Shown: piece by piece, positions 8,213-20,014 of the stretch | Layout: every line of letters starts with the position of its first letter | How positions within the stretch are numbered: position 1 is the first letter of the stretch | Assembly: GCA_012728315.1 (NCBI GenBank) | Contig: JAAYFI010000065.1 | Coordinates: forward strand, 81,112 to 145,111 | DNA length: 64,000 nucleotides | Source of the DNA: Gammaproteobacteria bacterium | Lineage (GTDB): Bacteria > Pseudomonadota > Gammaproteobacteria > Pseudomonadales > Pseudomonadaceae | Reading direction: 5' to 3' | The notes under the pieces: generated by a model | What the model saw: only the letters and a program-made list of their open reading frames with translations | Database searches by the model: none | What the model was told of the DNA's origin: nothing | Made by a program: the position numbers and the translations under genes

Positions 8213-8821
8213 TTAGTTATTTTCAAAAAACCGTCGTACAGGGCCAAAAGAGCGACGGTAAATCGGCGTTGGCCCGAGCTCTTGCAAAGCCTTGAGGTGC
8301 GCTGGCGTCGGATAGCCTTTGTGCTTGGCAATCCCGTAACCGGGATATTGTTGATCCAAAATCGCCATTTCTCGATCTCGACTGACCTTGGCCAAAATAG
8401 ATGCGGCAGAGATTTCCGCCACCAAGCCATCCCCCTGCACAACAGCTTCGCTGGGTATACTCAACTGCGGACAACGATTACCATCAATCAAAGCCAAATC
8501 AGGCTTAATCGACAAACCCTGCACCGCACGCTGCATGGCAAGCATAGTAGCCTGCAAAATATTCAATCGATCAATTTCTTCAACTTCAGCACGGGCAATA
8601 CACCAAGCCAAAGCTTTTGTTTGGATCTCGACAAATAATGCCTCACGTTTTTTTTCAGTGAGCTTCTTAGAATCATTTAAGCCTGCGATAGGATTGTTGG
8701 GATCTAAGATAACCGCAGCCGTCACTACAGGTCCACATAATGGTCCACGCCCGACTTCGTCAACACCAGCAATCCGCTTACCGACCCACGCCTGCTGCAG
8801 CAATTCAAGTTGCATCGGCAT
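8213..8821 (-). CDS. rnhB: Ribonuclease HII
   Basis: RNase HII cuts RNA in RNA-DNA hybrids and starts removal of single misincorporated ribonucleotides. The 202-residue product shows the active-site opening [15 protein letters not shown] (acidic pair at residues 21-22). [19 protein letters not shown] and [16 protein letters not shown] follow, as in the family. The start overlaps lpxB by 17 bp. Two ATGs lie two codons apart (8821 and 8815); the second has a slightly better spaced TAGG. It ends the long lipid A series. In Pseudomonas dnaE often follows rnhB, but here the next gene is the convergent mlaA. Confidence 0.96.
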   Translation of the reverse strand: MPMQLELLQQAWVGKRIAGVDEVGRGPLCGPVVTAAVILDPNNPIAGLNDSKKLTEKKREALFVEIQTKALAWCIARAEVEEIDRLNILQATMLAMQRAVQGLSIKPDLALIDGNRCPQLSIPSEAVVQGDGLVAEISAASILAKVSRDREMAILDQQYPGYGIAKHKGYPTPAHLKALQELGPTPIYRRSFGPVRRFFENN

Positions 8822-9962
8822 AGCCTAAAAGCTGCAAAATACCTTGTGCTGCTCGCTGCGAGGCATTACAACGCAATGATTGATGCAGCTCGGTAAAACG
8901 CTGAGTTTGCTGCGAGCCATCGCGCAGCTGGGCTAAAACTGCATCCCCTAAGGCTTCTGCTGTCGCTGCATCTTGAATAAACTCGGGCACCAACATCTGT
9001 GCTGCAAGCAAATTAGGCAAAGAGACATAGGGACTTTTGACCATTCGTTTTAACAGCCAATAACTGACTGGCGCCAACTTGTAGGCCACCACCATCGGCT
9101 TTTTAAACAATAAGGCTTCAAGCGTCGCCGTACCGGAGGCAATTAATACCGCATCACAGGCCTGCAAGGCGGTTTGTGACTGCCCATCTAAAATCTCAAT
9201 AGGCAGGTTTGGCATGCCTGCTAACATGGCTTCGAGCTGCTCACGGCGTGCTTGATTGGCCGCTGGAAGAATAAAACGCAAATGAGGTTTTTCGGCTAAT
9301 AAGTAGCGTGCCGTATCGATAAACAAAGGGCCAAGTTTAGCCACTTCGCCGCCGCGACTGCCCGGCAATAATGCCACCACTTGCGCATCAGCAGGCAAAC
9401 CTAACAGCTCTCGCGCTGGCTGAGCGTCATTATGTAAAGCCACACTGTCGGCCAATGGATGACCGACAAAGAGTACCGGCACTTGGTGCTCTCGATAAAA
9501 CTGCGCCTCAAAGGGCAGCAAAGTGAGCATCAAATCACAGCCTTTGCGTATTTTAAGCACGCGCTTTTGCCGCCACGCCCACACCGAGGGGCTGACATAG
9601 TGCACGGTTTTAATCCCGGCAGCACGCAATTGCAATTCAATGGTCAAATTAAAGTCAGGCGCATCAATCCCAATAAATACATCAGGACGCTGTTCTTTAA
9701 AGGTCGCAATTAAGCGTTTTCGACGTGCTAACAGCTCTGGCAAACGCCCTAACACTTCCACCAAGCCCATAATAGCTAGACGCTCCATGGGAAAGTACGA
9801 CTGTAAGCCTTGCGCTTGCATTAAAGGCCCGCCCACTCCAATAAACTCAATATTGGCATGCTGGGCGCGTAAAGCCTGCATCAAGCCAGCACCTAAGATA
9901 TCACCTGAGGCCTCACCGGCCACTAAAGCAACTTTGAGCGGGGCCTGCTGTTGCTCAGCCAT
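8805..9962 (-). CDS. lpxB: Lipid A disaccharide synthase
   Basis: Condenses UDP-diacylglucosamine with lipid X to give the tetra-acyl disaccharide-phosphate of lipid A, at the inner membrane. The 385-residue product carries the GT-B (GT19) signatures [17 protein letters not shown] near the start, [23 protein letters not shown] and the late [11 protein letters not shown]. Its ATG shares a base with the lpxA stop (TAATG) and its end overlaps rnhB, so translation is coupled through the block. Confidence 0.97.
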   Translation of the reverse strand: MAEQQQAPLKVALVAGEASGDILGAGLMQALRAQHANIEFIGVGGPLMQAQGLQSYFPMERLAIMGLVEVLGRLPELLARRKRLIATFKEQRPDVFIGIDAPDFNLTIELQLRAAGIKTVHYVSPSVWAWRQKRVLKIRKGCDLMLTLLPFEAQFYREHQVPVLFVGHPLADSVALHNDAQPARELLGLPADAQVVALLPGSRGGEVAKLGPLFIDTARYLLAEKPHLRFILPAANQARREQLEAMLAGMPNLPIEILDGQSQTALQACDAVLIASGTATLEALLFKKPMVVAYKLAPVSYWLLKRMVKSPYVSLPNLLAAQMLVPEFIQDAATAEALGDAVLAQLRDGSQQTQRFTELHQSLRCNASQRAAQGILQLLGYADAT

Positions 9963-10738
9963 TAGCGGGTGATACCTCTGGAAGACTGGCGAATGGACTC
10001 ACAGAACAGGGCAACTTCCGAGTACTCAGCAGCACTCTCATTAAGCGCCTGCAACGCTTCATCAATAGTTAAGCCTTGACGGTAGACCGTTTTATAAGCG
10101 CGACGTAGAGCCTGAATTGCTTGATCGGAGAAGCCACGGCGACGCATTCCCTCAAAGTTCATACTACGCGCTTCAGCAGGATTCCCTGCCACAGTGACAA
10201 ACGCTGGGATATCTTTACCGACAGCGCTGCCCATAGCAGTAAAACTATGTGCACCAATATGGCAGTACTGATGCACTAAAGTATAGCCGGACAAGATGGC
10301 CCAATCATCAATATGCACATGCCCTGCCAGAGCGGTGTTATTGACTAAAATACAGTGATTACCAATAACACTGTCATGGCCAATATGCGCATAGGCCATA
10401 ATTAAGTTATGGCTACCTATAGTGGTTTCAGAACGGTCTTGCACAGTACCCCGGTGAATTGTGACACCTTCACGAATCACATTATGATCGCCAATCACTA
10501 AGCGGGTGGCTTCACCTTGATACTTTAAGTCTGGGGTGTCTTCACCCACCGAAGAAAACTGATAAATATGGTTATGGCAACCAATCCGTGTAGGACCTTT
10601 CAGCACCACATGGGATGCGATAATTGATCCAGCGCCAACTTCAACATCGGGACCAATAATCGTCCATGGCCCAACGCTAACATCATCCGCAAGTTTAGCT
10701 GACGGATCAATAATGGCACGAGGATCAATCAAACTCAT
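9962..10738 (-). CDS. lpxA: UDP-N-acetylglucosamine acyltransferase
   Basis: First enzyme of lipid A synthesis, adding a 3-hydroxyacyl chain from ACP to UDP-GlcNAc. The 258-residue length is standard. Left-handed beta-helix hexapeptide repeats run through the N-terminal two thirds (for example GVTIHRGT and [19 protein letters not shown]). The catalytic histidine is expected in the AHIGHDS segment. The C-terminal helical region includes GMRRRGFS. It overlaps fabZ by 4 bp (ATGA) and lpxB by 1 bp. Confidence 0.97.
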   Translation of the reverse strand: MSLIDPRAIIDPSAKLADDVSVGPWTIIGPDVEVGAGSIIASHVVLKGPTRIGCHNHIYQFSSVGEDTPDLKYQGEATRLVIGDHNVIREGVTIHRGTVQDRSETTIGSHNLIMAYAHIGHDSVIGNHCILVNNTALAGHVHIDDWAILSGYTLVHQYCHIGAHSFTAMGSAVGKDIPAFVTVAGNPAEARSMNFEGMRRRGFSDQAIQALRRAYKTVYRQGLTIDEALQALNESAAEYSEVALFCESIRQSSRGITR

Positions 10739-11175
10739 AGTTTACGTTCCGCACAAATAATTTCAGCTGAGCAGACGATGACACCACCCACGCTCGCTTG
10801 GCAATTAAACTTCCAGATTCCCCGCTTAGCACTGATAAAGCTGGCTTGCAAATCGAGGCGGTCACCCGGCACAACAGGCTGACGAAAACGCAGTTTGTCG
10901 GAGCCCACAAAATAGTACAGCGTGCCATCCTCAGGCGAAGCATCCATCATTTTGAAGCCCAGAACACCTGCCGCTTGGGCCATGGCTTCAATAATTAAAA
11001 CACCCGGCATAATCGGGTGCTGCGGAAAATGGCCGTTGAAAAAAGGCTCATTGATGCTTACATTTTTATAAGCATTGATTGTCTTCTGCTCTAAATCAAT
11101 CGCCGCAACACGATCCACTAATAAGAAAGGGTAGCGGTGTGGAAGCAGTTGACGAATTTCATTAATGTCCATCAT
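10735..11175 (-). CDS. fabZ: 3-hydroxyacyl-ACP dehydratase FabZ
   Basis: Hot-dog fold dehydratase of type II fatty acid synthesis, converting 3-hydroxyacyl-ACP to trans-2-enoyl-ACP. The 146-residue product contains [13 protein letters not shown] at the start, the catalytic His in [14 protein letters not shown] and the catalytic Glu in LIIEAMAQ. Placement between lpxD and lpxA is the classical arrangement, as both pathways draw on 3-hydroxyacyl-ACP. Two adjacent ATGs are possible starts. A 148-bp gap separates it from lpxD; no terminator was recognised in it and a secondary promoter may lie there. Confidence 0.97.
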   Translation of the reverse strand: MMDINEIRQLLPHRYPFLLVDRVAAIDLEQKTINAYKNVSINEPFFNGHFPQHPIMPGVLIIEAMAQAAGVLGFKMMDASPEDGTLYYFVGSDKLRFRQPVVPGDRLDLQASFISAKRGIWKFNCQASVGGVIVCSAEIICAERKL

Positions 11176-11323
11176 ATATAAAAGCCTTGATCAAATAAGT
11201 GAGGCCGTGAATACCATATACACAGACCTACCACCTTTAACTGAACGGCACTTAATGCGCTAAATTAAAGCTGATTAGCTAAAAAGGTCGATAAAATTTT
11301 AGATGATATATCCATAGTGTTGG

Positions 11324-12349
11324 TCACTTCTGAGTATTCTTTTCCAAGCTGCGAACACGTTTAACTAAATCATCTAATTGACGAAAACGTACTGCATTTT
11401 TTTTCCACTCAGCAGCAGGCTGCATAGCAGTACCCGATGAATAGGCACCCGGCTCAGTAATAGAATGAGTCACCATCGTCATACCCGTGACAAGCACATC
11501 ATCACAAATATCAATATGGCCAACCAGCCCTACACCACCCGCTAGCATGCAGTTGCGACCAATTTTTGCACTACCGGAAATCCCAACACAGGCAGCAATC
11601 GCAGTATGGTCACCAATTTGCACATTATGTGCAATTTGAATTTGATTATCTAACTTAACGCCATTACCAATCAGGGTATCTGACAGAGCACCACGATCAA
11701 TAGTGGTATTGGCGCCAATTTCGACGTCATCACCAATGGTTACCCCACCGATTTGCGCAATTTTATGCCAAGTGCCTTTATGTTTAGCAAAGCCAAAACC
11801 TTCACCACCAATCACTGCACCGGACTGAATCACCACGCGCTGCCCAATAGTGACATCATGGTAGATCGTCACCCGAGCCAACAAGCGGCCATGATCAGCA
11901 ATACGGCTGCGCGCACCAATAAAACACTGCGCGCCAATCACCACGCCAGCGCCAATAACAGCATGCTCTTCAATCACCACGCCTGGGCCAATGCTCGCCG
12001 TAGAGTCAATTAAAGCGCTGTCGGCAATCACCGCAGAAGGATGAATCCCCGCGGCGCGCTGTGGTGTACGATCGAAATAGTGCGAGAGCTCGGCATAAGC
12101 CAAGTAGGGATCAGGCACGACTAAACAATTGCCCGCATAATCAGCAGCATCGGTAGCCGCCAGCAATATCGCTCCGGCTTGGCTATGCTCAAGCAATTTA
12201 CGGTAATGAGCATTAGCCAAAAAGCTTAGTTGCTCATTGTTGGCATCTTGTAATGTGGCTAAACCGTAAATAACTTTTTCTGCGTCACCGCGCAGCTCAG
12301 CGCCGAGCATCTCGGCTAACTGAGCTAGAGTAAAGTGTAACTGTTTCAT
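11324..12349 (-). CDS. lpxD: UDP-3-O-(3-hydroxyacyl)glucosamine N-acyltransferase
   Basis: Third acylation-pathway enzyme of lipid A, adding the N-linked hydroxyacyl chain. The 341-residue product has an N-terminal uridine-binding domain ([12 protein letters not shown] onward), then a beta-helix built of hexapeptide repeats. [17 protein letters not shown] is the family signature, and the active-site histidine lies in the [12 protein letters not shown] region. A C-terminal helix follows. The start is one base after the skp stop with no strong ribosome site, which suggests coupling to skp. Confidence 0.97.
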   Translation of the reverse strand: MKQLHFTLAQLAEMLGAELRGDAEKVIYGLATLQDANNEQLSFLANAHYRKLLEHSQAGAILLAATDAADYAGNCLVVPDPYLAYAELSHYFDRTPQRAAGIHPSAVIADSALIDSTASIGPGVVIEEHAVIGAGVVIGAQCFIGARSRIADHGRLLARVTIYHDVTIGQRVVIQSGAVIGGEGFGFAKHKGTWHKIAQIGGVTIGDDVEIGANTTIDRGALSDTLIGNGVKLDNQIQIAHNVQIGDHTAIAACVGISGSAKIGRNCMLAGGVGLVGHIDICDDVLVTGMTMVTHSITEPGAYSSGTAMQPAAEWKKNAVRFRQLDDLVKRVRSLEKNTQK

Positions 12350-12350
12350 A

Positions 12351-12854
12351 TCAACGCAACTGATTCATACGCTCAATAACACGCAGCGTAATATCATATT
12401 GCGGCTTAACGTCAACTACCGCACCGCGTTCGAGCACGATATCGTAGTTACCACTTTTCAGTACTTCTTCAACCGCTTTGTCGAGCTTAGGCTTAAGCTT
12501 TTCCAGCATGTCACGATCCGCTAATGCTTTAGCTTCGTTAAGATCTTTAGACTGGGTTTGGAAATCACGGGCCTTTTGCTTGAACTCGAGCTCTAAACGC
12601 TCAAGCTCAGCTTGCTGCATACGCTCGCCATCTTTCATTAAGCGATCTTGAATGCGTTTGGCGTCAGTTTCTAAGTTTTTCAACTTAGTTAATTGCGGTC
12701 CAAACTTTTTCTCTGCATCCACAGCATATTTTTTTGCTGCATCAGACTCCAATAAAGCCATTTGATAGTTCAAAACAGCAATTTTCATTTCTGCTAAAGC
12801 AGGGCCACTGATTAAAGCAGCTGTCAATAAAACAAGTTGAGTCAACTTACGCAC
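12351..12854 (-). CDS. skp: Periplasmic chaperone Skp/OmpH
   Basis: Periplasmic trimeric chaperone that holds unfolded outer-membrane proteins before BamA inserts them. The 167-residue product has a signal peptide ([21 protein letters not shown]) and then a highly charged, heptad-rich stretch that would form the coiled-coil tentacles. It ends with a short beta segment, [14 protein letters not shown]. The location between bamA and lpxD is the usual one. AGGAG lies upstream of the ATG. Confidence 0.94.
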   Translation of the reverse strand: MRKLTQLVLLTAALISGPALAEMKIAVLNYQMALLESDAAKKYAVDAEKKFGPQLTKLKNLETDAKRIQDRLMKDGERMQQAELERLELEFKQKARDFQTQSKDLNEAKALADRDMLEKLKPKLDKAVEEVLKSGNYDIVLERGAVVDVKPQYDITLRVIERMNQLR

Positions 12855-12899
12855 GATGCACTCCTAAAAAATGCTGTTATTAATAGATTTAAAGCTAAA

Positions 12900-15242
12900 T
12901 TAGAATGTTTGGCCCAGTGAGAACTGGAATACTTGGGTATCAGCATTGTCTGGTTTTTTCACAGGTACACCTAAGCTAAAGCTTAACGGCCCTAGCGCAG
13001 TAATCCATGTTAAACCCACACCCACTGAACTGGCTAAGTTATCGTATTTAATTCCGCAACCTGACTCATCACGTTTCTTTTGTGCTGAGCTGCAATGGGT
13101 ATCAAACACATTACCGACGTCCCAGAACAACACAGTACGCAGCGAGCGCTGATCTTTGACAAAGGGCATTGGGAAGAGTAGCTCAGCCCCGCCTTGAATC
13201 AGGACGTTACCACCGAACGGCAAGTTATCTTTATCTGGATCATTCGCATTTGGTGTACTACGCGGGCCTAGGCTGCTGTCTTTAAAACCACGCACCGAGT
13301 TAAAACCACCGGCATAGTAGTGCTCATAAAAAGGTACTTTAGAGGTCGAGCCGTACTTTTCTAAATAGCCAATGTCGGTATGGAAACGCAGTGTGTAATT
13401 ATTGGTTAACGGCTTAAAGATTTGACCACTGTAATCCAAACGGTAGAAAGATAAATCACTACCAGGAATTGTCGACTCCAGCACTAAACTCTGCGAATAA
13501 CCGCGCGTAGCCATCAAGCCTCGATTTAAGGTGGACTGTGACCAGCCAACGGAGCCTTTAAAGTTAGTGTAATTTTTACCCTCTTCGTCAACAAAATCCA
13601 TAATTTCGTCAACAGTATAACGGCCGGTTTTCAACTTATCCTGCTGTGCACCGAGACCAAAATTTAAACGTGATGTTTCACTGATCGGGTAACCGACATT
13701 GATGCCAGCGCCTAAGCTGTCTACAGAATAGCTGGAAATATCATAATCAAGCTTATCGTAATCAGTGGAGCGGTAGAAGCCATTGTAACCTAGACTCACA
13801 CCATCTACTGTCCAATAAGGATCAACAAAGCTAAAGTTATAATTGCTTTGGTATTCACTGCGCGTTAAGCCTAAGCTCACTTTATTACCGGTACCCAAGA
13901 AGTTGCTCTGACTGATCGAGCCACCCAGAATCAAACCGGCATTCTGGGCAAAACCCACACTAGCAGTAATCGAGCCTGACGGTTGCTCTTCTACACTGTA
14001 GTTCACATCAATCTGGTCATCGGTACCCGGTACTGCCGGAGTTTCAACGTTAACTTCCTTAAAGTAACCTAGACGCTCTAAACGGGTTTTCGACTGATCG
14101 ATTAAGTACGTTGATGCCCAGCCACCTTCCATTTGTCGCATTTCACGGCGCAATACTTCATCGGTTGTTTTGGTATTGCCACGAAAGTTAATACGGTTAA
14201 CGTAGGAACGCTTTCCAGGGTCGACGACAAAGGTCAAAGATACAGTGTTATCTTCATCATGGGTTTGTGGCACACCATTGACGTTAGCGAAAGTGTAGCC
14301 ATCATTACCTAAACGGCGGGTAATCAGCTCGGATGTGGTGGTCATCACTTTACGTGAAAAAACCTGCCCTTCGCGGGACAACAGCAGCGCCTGAATTTCC
14401 TCTTCTGGCACCTTCAAGTCACCCGATAATTTAACATCACGAATAGTGTACTGCTCACCTTCATCCACGTTAACGGTGATATAAACGTGCTTTTTGTCGG
14501 GTGTAATTGATACTTGCGTTGAGGTTATATCCATATTGATATAACCGCGGTCAAAATAGTATGAACGTAAGCGTTCTAAGTCACCGGATAGTTTTTCGCG
14601 CGCATATTTATCATCGTTGCGAAAAAACGAAAGCCAGTTTTTGGTTTTCAGCTCAAATAGATCGGTCAGCTCTTCATCTTTAAAGACTTTATTCCCCACC
14701 ACATTAATATGCTGGATTGAAGCCACTGAGCCTTCGGTAATATCAATTTTCAGCGCGACACGGTTGCGCGGCTGTGGAATAACTTTGGTTTCAATAGTGG
14801 CAGAATAACGACCTTGAGCAACATATTGACGCTGCAGTTCATTACTCACACCCTCTAAAGTCGCTTGTTGGAAAATCTCTCCCTCGGCCAAGCCCGACTG
14901 TTTTAAGCCTTTCAGCAAGTCATCTTTACTGATGGCTTTATTGCCCTCGATTTCCAAGCTCGAAATCGATGGACGCTCAAGCAATGTAATAATCAGTACA
15001 TCGCCATCGCGGCTCAGTTGAATATCTTCAAAGAAACCGGTTTTAAATAACGAACGGGTTGCCTCGGCCAAACGACGCTCGTCGACTGTTTCACCCACAT
15101 TCAAAGGTAAAGCACCAAACACACTGCCAGCCGATACACGCTGTAAACCGTTTACACGGATATCAGAGACAGTAAAAGGCGCAGCGTGAGCTTCAGATAT
15201 TATTAGCGCGGATATCACCGCAGGTAGCAGCAGACGTTTCAT
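12900..15242 (-). CDS. bamA: Outer-membrane protein assembly factor BamA
   Basis: Essential Omp85 insertase. The 780-residue product has a signal peptide cleaved near AHA-APFTVSDIRV, then five POTRA domains (about residues 22-420). A 16-strand barrel follows, with the VRGF loop-6 motif (GGFNSVRGFKDSSLGPRS). The last residue is the aromatic Phe expected of an outer-membrane beta-signal (FSLGQTF). It sits between rseP and skp, so the envelope assembly and quality-control genes are grouped. Confidence 0.98.
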   Translation of the reverse strand: MKRLLLPAVISALIISEAHAAPFTVSDIRVNGLQRVSAGSVFGALPLNVGETVDERRLAEATRSLFKTGFFEDIQLSRDGDVLIITLLERPSISSLEIEGNKAISKDDLLKGLKQSGLAEGEIFQQATLEGVSNELQRQYVAQGRYSATIETKVIPQPRNRVALKIDITEGSVASIQHINVVGNKVFKDEELTDLFELKTKNWLSFFRNDDKYAREKLSGDLERLRSYYFDRGYINMDITSTQVSITPDKKHVYITVNVDEGEQYTIRDVKLSGDLKVPEEEIQALLLSREGQVFSRKVMTTTSELITRRLGNDGYTFANVNGVPQTHDEDNTVSLTFVVDPGKRSYVNRINFRGNTKTTDEVLRREMRQMEGGWASTYLIDQSKTRLERLGYFKEVNVETPAVPGTDDQIDVNYSVEEQPSGSITASVGFAQNAGLILGGSISQSNFLGTGNKVSLGLTRSEYQSNYNFSFVDPYWTVDGVSLGYNGFYRSTDYDKLDYDISSYSVDSLGAGINVGYPISETSRLNFGLGAQQDKLKTGRYTVDEIMDFVDEEGKNYTNFKGSVGWSQSTLNRGLMATRGYSQSLVLESTIPGSDLSFYRLDYSGQIFKPLTNNYTLRFHTDIGYLEKYGSTSKVPFYEHYYAGGFNSVRGFKDSSLGPRSTPNANDPDKDNLPFGGNVLIQGGAELLFPMPFVKDQRSLRTVLFWDVGNVFDTHCSSAQKKRDESGCGIKYDNLASSVGVGLTWITALGPLSFSLGVPVKKPDNADTQVFQFSLGQTF

Positions 15243-15304
15243 GCAAACCTTTCTATTTCAACGATATATATAAAACCCGCTGCCATGCAGCGAATCAGTA
15301 TGTT

Positions 15305-16657
15305 TTACAAGCGCGCTAAATCATTAAAAATCGCGAGTAACATAACGCAAACCACTAAAGCAATACCAATCTGCATCCCGTAACCCTGAATACGTTCCGA
15401 CAAAGGCCGTCCGCGCACCCATTCGACAAGATAAAATAACAGATGCCCGCCATCAAGCACAGGAATAGGCAATAAATTTAATACACCCAAGCTAATACTT
15501 AAATACGCCATAAAGTTTAAAAGGCTGCGCAGGCCGCTTTCAGCAGAAGCGCCCGCCACTTTAGCAATGGTTATCGGCCCACTCAAGTTTTTTACCGAGA
15601 GTTCGCCAAACAACATCTTTTTTAATGACCCTAAAGTCAAAACGCTCATGGTCCAAGTCCGCTGTGCACCGGCCCACAGCGCGTCAATGGGACCAAAACG
15701 CACTTCACGCAACATGGTTTCAGGCCATTGTGCACCCGCCACACCCATGCCTAAATAGCCGCGCTTCTGCGCTGCGCTGCCGAGCGCGCTCAGCCTAACC
15801 TCGATATCGCTAACCTGCCCTGCGCGCTCAACGCTCAACAGTACAGCGGTATCAGGACGCGCTTGCACATAATCCACCACAGCTTGCCAATCGCTCACGC
15901 TATGGCCGTCAATCGCAATAATTTTATCATTCAACTGTAAACCCGCGGCTTGCGCAGGACCTTCTGGATCCAGTTGCGCCACCACAGCAGCAGTTTGCGG
16001 CCGCCAAGGCTCAATACCCAATTCACTGATAGGGTTGGGCTCATCGGCCCCATAGAGCCATTGCTGCAACGTCAGCGTATAAGTATTAGAAATCGTGCTA
16101 CCCGCTGTTTGCGCATCAATACGTAAGCTGCCGCTATCACCAATACGCTGGATCAACTGTAAATTCACATCGGCCCAGCCGGATACGCTCTGCCCGTCAA
16201 CGGCAATCAGTTCTTGCCCGCTGCGCAAACCCGCCTGTTCAGCCAAGCTATCAGCCACTACGCTACCGATAACAGGCTTAACTTGCTGCGTACCGAGCAT
16301 CGCTAAGCACCAAAACAAAACAAAAGCCAAAGCAAAGTTAGCAATCGGCCCTGCAGCAACAATCGCAATCCGCTGCCCTACTGTCTTGCGGTTAAAGGAC
16401 TGGCTTTGCTCAGCCTCACTGACCGGTGCTTCACGCTCATCAAGCATCTTCACATAACCACCGAGCGGAATTAGAGCAATAACAAACTCTGTACCGTGAC
16501 GATCATGCCAACGCACTAAAGGCGTACCAAAACCAATTGAAAAACGTAAAACCTTGACCCCACAGCGTCGCGCTACCCAGAAGTGCCCATACTCGTGGAT
16601 GGTTACTAAAACACCTAAAGTAACCAATGTGCCAAGCAACATGTACAAACCACTCAT
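15305..16657 (-). CDS. rseP: Site-2 zinc metalloprotease RseP (MucP-like)
   Basis: Inner-membrane intramembrane protease that completes cleavage of anti-sigma factors such as RseA/MucA in the envelope stress response. The 450-residue product has the HExxH zinc motif as HEYGH in the first membrane segment. Two central PDZ domains follow, and the third metal ligand lies in the LDGGH motif before the final membrane helices. The start at 16657 overlaps the dxr stop by 4 bp (ATGA) and gives [12 protein letters not shown]. The ORF-track start, 13 codons earlier, lies inside dxr. Confidence 0.96.
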   Translation of the reverse strand: MSGLYMLLGTLVTLGVLVTIHEYGHFWVARRCGVKVLRFSIGFGTPLVRWHDRHGTEFVIALIPLGGYVKMLDEREAPVSEAEQSQSFNRKTVGQRIAIVAAGPIANFALAFVLFWCLAMLGTQQVKPVIGSVVADSLAEQAGLRSGQELIAVDGQSVSGWADVNLQLIQRIGDSGSLRIDAQTAGSTISNTYTLTLQQWLYGADEPNPISELGIEPWRPQTAAVVAQLDPEGPAQAAGLQLNDKIIAIDGHSVSDWQAVVDYVQARPDTAVLLSVERAGQVSDIEVRLSALGSAAQKRGYLGMGVAGAQWPETMLREVRFGPIDALWAGAQRTWTMSVLTLGSLKKMLFGELSVKNLSGPITIAKVAGASAESGLRSLLNFMAYLSISLGVLNLLPIPVLDGGHLLFYLVEWVRGRPLSERIQGYGMQIGIALVVCVMLLAIFNDLARL

Positions 16658-17874
16658 GAACTTACACCTACATGTATCTTCTGTTTTGCCAGCCAACTAT
16701 TGGCTTGCTGACGAGCCTGCTGATCCACGGCCAATACCTCTTGTAAACTCTGTACCTGATTGACCACATCGAGGCCCAATATATCCTCAATCAACTGCGG
16801 AATTTGGGTAAAACGAATATCACCGCGCAAAAACGCTGCCACAGCCACTTCATTGGCGGCATTGAGCACTATAGGCGCTGAGCCACCAGCCTGCGCGGCC
16901 TCAATCGCCAAACGCAAACAAGCAAAACGCTGTAAATCAGGTGCAAAAAAATCCATGCGCGCTAAAGCGCATAAATCTAATGGTGCCACCCCCGAGTCAA
17001 TTCGCTCAGGCCATGCCATTGCATGGGCAATGGGTGTACGCATATCAGGATTACCTAACTGCGCAAGCACCGAACCATCCACATAATCAACTAAAGAATG
17101 AATCACACTTTGCGGATGAATCACCACTTCCACTTGCTCAGGGCGTGCAGCAAATAACCAGCATGCCTCGATCAGTTCTAAGCCTTTATTCATCATAGTG
17201 GCCGAGTCTACCGAGATTTTTTGCCCCATCGACCAGTTTGGATGCGCACAGGCTTGCGCAGGTGTGACCCGCTCTAAATCAGCATAACTGCTATTACGAA
17301 ACGGCCCACCTGAGGCAGTTAATAAAATGCGGCGCACGCCAACGGGCGCTAAACCTTCACTATAATTGCACGGTAAACACTGAAAAATCGCATTATGTTC
17401 ACTGTCGATCGGCAACAATTGCGCACCATGCTCATGCACAGCGCGCATAAAGAGCGCACCAGACATCACCAAGGTTTCTTTATTGGCCAACAGTATTTTC
17501 TTGCCTGCAGTGACGGCAGCCATTGCCGAAGGCAAACCTGCAGCCCCCACTATTGCAGCCATCACCGCATCGACATCAGGATGCGCAGCCACATCGCATA
17601 AGGCCTGCGCGCCAGCCAACACCTGTGTGGCAACCCCTGCCAAGCGCAACTCACTTTGCAGGCGCTGCGCAGCCAACGCATCATTGACCACAGCAAAGCG
17701 CGGTTGATGCTCAATACACAAAGCTTTTAGCTCAGCAATACGGGAATGCGCAGTCAGGGCAAAAACCTGATAACGATCAGGATGCTGACGAATAACATCA
17801 AGGGTGCTGCTACCGATGGAGCCTGTTGCTCCGAGCACCGTCACCTGTTGCAGGGAAACCGCAGTAGCATTCAA
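16654..17874 (-). CDS. dxr: 1-deoxy-D-xylulose 5-phosphate reductoisomerase
   Basis: Second step of the MEP isoprenoid pathway: NADPH-dependent rearrangement and reduction of DXP to MEP. The 406-residue product begins with the nucleotide-binding stretch [20 protein letters not shown]. It includes [11 protein letters not shown], the metal/substrate region [20 protein letters not shown] and [14 protein letters not shown]. It overlaps cdsA and rseP by 4 bp each. Its location next to uppS and cdsA groups isoprenoid carrier and phospholipid synthesis. Confidence 0.97.
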   Translation of the reverse strand: MNATAVSLQQVTVLGATGSIGSSTLDVIRQHPDRYQVFALTAHSRIAELKALCIEHQPRFAVVNDALAAQRLQSELRLAGVATQVLAGAQALCDVAAHPDVDAVMAAIVGAAGLPSAMAAVTAGKKILLANKETLVMSGALFMRAVHEHGAQLLPIDSEHNAIFQCLPCNYSEGLAPVGVRRILLTASGGPFRNSSYADLERVTPAQACAHPNWSMGQKISVDSATMMNKGLELIEACWLFAARPEQVEVVIHPQSVIHSLVDYVDGSVLAQLGNPDMRTPIAHAMAWPERIDSGVAPLDLCALARMDFFAPDLQRFACLRLAIEAAQAGGSAPIVLNAANEVAVAAFLRGDIRFTQIPQLIEDILGLDVVNQVQSLQEVLAVDQQARQQANSWLAKQKIHVGVSS

Positions 17875-18686
17875 GGCAAGGTCCAGCCGGTCACGAGAAG
17901 TAATAAGGCAAACACAGGCACAGCGGCAGTTAAGCTATCAATACGATCTAACACACCGCCATGGCCCGGCAATAACTGGCTGCTATCTTTAATGCCCATT
18001 TGGCGCTTAAACATGCTTTCAGTTAAATCACCCACCACTGAGAACAGCACCACCACAGCCGCGGCGACCAGCAGCCAAGGCATCTGCGCACTTGGAACGT
18101 GCAGATAGACCGCTAACGCTGCCGCGATACATAAGCTAGTGAACAAACCACCCAATAGCCCTGCCCAGCTTTTACCTGGACTGACACGCGGCACCATTTT
18201 GCGCTTACCAAAAGCGCGGCCAAAAAAGTAAGCGCCAATATCTGCGCCCCACACTAAAAGCATCACACTTAAAATAAGTAGATTACCTTGAGGCAGATTT
18301 TTCAGCACCAGCAAACCTAAGCCGGCAGGAATGATAATGATCAAACCGATCACACGCTTGCCTAAGTTCCCACCCCAAAAAGCAATACTGTTGGGAAAGC
18401 TAATAACCATAGCTATCGCCGTCAACCACCATAAACCGGCAAGATAGAGCAGTGGCACTAACAGGGCATCCGTGGCATTTAACAATAGCAATGTGACAGC
18501 AACAAAAGCAGCATAGGCCACGCGCTGCGCTTGCGTGTCATACCCTGCCAGACGCGCCCATTCCCAACCTGCCAAAGCCACAATCAGGCCAATAAAAGCG
18601 GTAAAAGCAGCCCCCTGCAACGCAAAGAACCCCATTAACGCCAAAGGCGCTAACCATAAAGCAGTGATTATTCGTTGTTTGAGCAT
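17871..18686 (-). CDS. cdsA: Phosphatidate cytidylyltransferase
   Basis: Integral inner-membrane enzyme making CDP-diacylglycerol from phosphatidate and CTP. The 271-residue product is hydrophobic, with about eight membrane helices. It carries the CdsA signature from [14 protein letters not shown] through [11 protein letters not shown] near the C-terminus, plus [12 protein letters not shown]. The start at 18686 has GGAGGAG upstream; the ORF-track start adds 11 residues from within uppS. It overlaps the uppS end by 19 bp and the dxr start by 4 bp. Confidence 0.96.
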   Translation of the reverse strand: MLKQRIITALWLAPLALMGFFALQGAAFTAFIGLIVALAGWEWARLAGYDTQAQRVAYAAFVAVTLLLLNATDALLVPLLYLAGLWWLTAIAMVISFPNSIAFWGGNLGKRVIGLIIIIPAGLGLLVLKNLPQGNLLILSVMLLVWGADIGAYFFGRAFGKRKMVPRVSPGKSWAGLLGGLFTSLCIAAALAVYLHVPSAQMPWLLVAAAVVVLFSVVGDLTESMFKRQMGIKDSSQLLPGHGGVLDRIDSLTAAVPVFALLLLVTGWTLP

Positions 18687-19441
18687 GACTGTTGCTCCTC
18701 CGCCGCGACTTGTTCGCACGTTCGACCAAAACGACGTTGTCGCGATGAAAAATCTGCTAACGCATCGCGCATCGCTTGATGCTTAAAGTCAGGCCAAAAT
18801 AAATCCGAGAAATAGAGTTCACTGTAAGCCAACTGCCACAGTAAGAAATTACTAATACGCCGCTCACCGCCGGTGCGAATGCATAAATCAGGCAGTGGCT
18901 GCGGTGATGTACTTAAACAGGCTTGCAAGCGCTCAGCGTTAATATCCTCGGGCTGCAATTGCCCTGCTTGCACATCGCGCGCTAATTGCTGCGCAGCTTG
19001 GACAATATCCCACTGCCCGCCATAGTTCGCAGCAACCTGTAAAACAAACTTAGAATGGTGTGCCGTGCGCTGCTCTGCCTCTTGCATTGCAGCTTGCAGC
19101 TCAGGGTGAAAACGTGAACGGTCACCAATGATACGCAAGCGAATCCCGTTCTGGTCGAGCTTTTTTGCTTCCCGCCGTAAAGCAGCTAAAAACAGCTCCA
19201 TTAACGCCCCCACCTCAGCAGCGGGACGCTGCCAATTCTCACTGGAGAAAGCAAACAGCGTCAACACCTCGACGCCGGCTTCGGCACACACTTCTACTAC
19301 TGCACGAACAGCATCAACGCCAGCTTTATGCCCTGCGACACCAGGCAAGAAACGTTTCTTGGCCCAGCGATTATTGCCATCCATGATAATCGCGACATGA
19401 CGCGGAATAGACCGCGTCAGACTTTGCGTTGCTTTGTTCAT
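18668..19441 (-). CDS. uppS: Undecaprenyl diphosphate synthase
   Basis: Cis-prenyltransferase that makes the C55 lipid carrier for peptidoglycan and O-antigen. The 257-residue product has the catalytic loop AIIMDGNNRWAKK, the SSENWQRP segment and the C-terminal CIRTGGERRISNFLLWQ, as in the family. It lies 15 bp after frr and overlaps cdsA. The grouping with dxr puts early and late isoprenoid steps in one transcript. Confidence 0.97.
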   Translation of the reverse strand: MNKATQSLTRSIPRHVAIIMDGNNRWAKKRFLPGVAGHKAGVDAVRAVVEVCAEAGVEVLTLFAFSSENWQRPAAEVGALMELFLAALRREAKKLDQNGIRLRIIGDRSRFHPELQAAMQEAEQRTAHHSKFVLQVAANYGGQWDIVQAAQQLARDVQAGQLQPEDINAERLQACLSTSPQPLPDLCIRTGGERRISNFLLWQLAYSELYFSDLFWPDFKHQAMRDALADFSSRQRRFGRTCEQVAAEEQQSCSNNE

Positions 19442-19456
19442 TGCAGCAGCCTCTAA

Positions 19457-20014
19457 TCACACCGCCATCAAATCGGTTTCTTTAGCTGATAACAGCTTAT
19501 CCACTTCTTCAACAGCATGATCAGTGACTTTCTGAATATCGTCAGCCGCACGACGCTCTTCATCTTCACTGATTTCTTTTTCTTTGACCAAGTCTTTAAG
19601 CTGAGCCAAGGCATCACGACGGATATTACGTATCGCCACACGTGCGTTTTCTGACTCTTGACGTGCTTGCTTGGTATAGCCTTTACGTGTTTCTTCTGTC
19701 AAAGCGGGCATCGGCACACGAATAGTGGTACCTGAAGTGGCCGGATTTAAACCCAAATCAGACACTAAGATAGCCTTCTCAACCGCCTGAATCATGCTTT
19801 TATCAAAGACCGATAAAGCCAAAGTGCGCGAGTCTTCAACAGTCACATTCGCCACTTGACGCAACGGCGTATCGCTACCGTAATACGACACCATCACTGT
19901 ATCTAAAATACCGGGGTGTGCACGGCCCGTGCGGATTTTTGCAAAGGCAGTCTGTAGCGACTCAATGGATTTTTCCATACGAGTCTGTGCATCTTTTTTG
20001 ATCTCATTGATCAT
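19457..20014 (-). CDS. frr: Ribosome recycling factor
   Basis: With EF-G, splits post-termination ribosomes. The 185-residue length and motifs (KTGRAHP-like [30 protein letters not shown] and the C-terminal [18 protein letters not shown]) are standard. Its start overlaps the pyrH stop by 4 bp, so it is translationally coupled to UMP kinase, as in many gammaproteobacteria. Confidence 0.97.
   Translation of the reverse strand: MINEIKKDAQTRMEKSIESLQTAFAKIRTGRAHPGILDTVMVSYYGSDTPLRQVANVTVEDSRTLALSVFDKSMIQAVEKAILVSDLGLNPATSGTTIRVPMPALTEETRKGYTKQARQESENARVAIRNIRRDALAQLKDLVKEKEISEDEERRAADDIQKVTDHAVEEVDKLLSAKETDLMAV

Noticed and set aside
8223-8474. Minus-strand 83-codon ORF inside rnhB
   Set aside because: Alternative frame of rnhB, which has all family motifs in the main frame.
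11260-11320. 16-codon minus-strand frame (MDISSKILSTFLANQL) between lpxD and fabZ
   Set aside because: Too short, no ribosome site, and no reason from context to expect a leader peptide.
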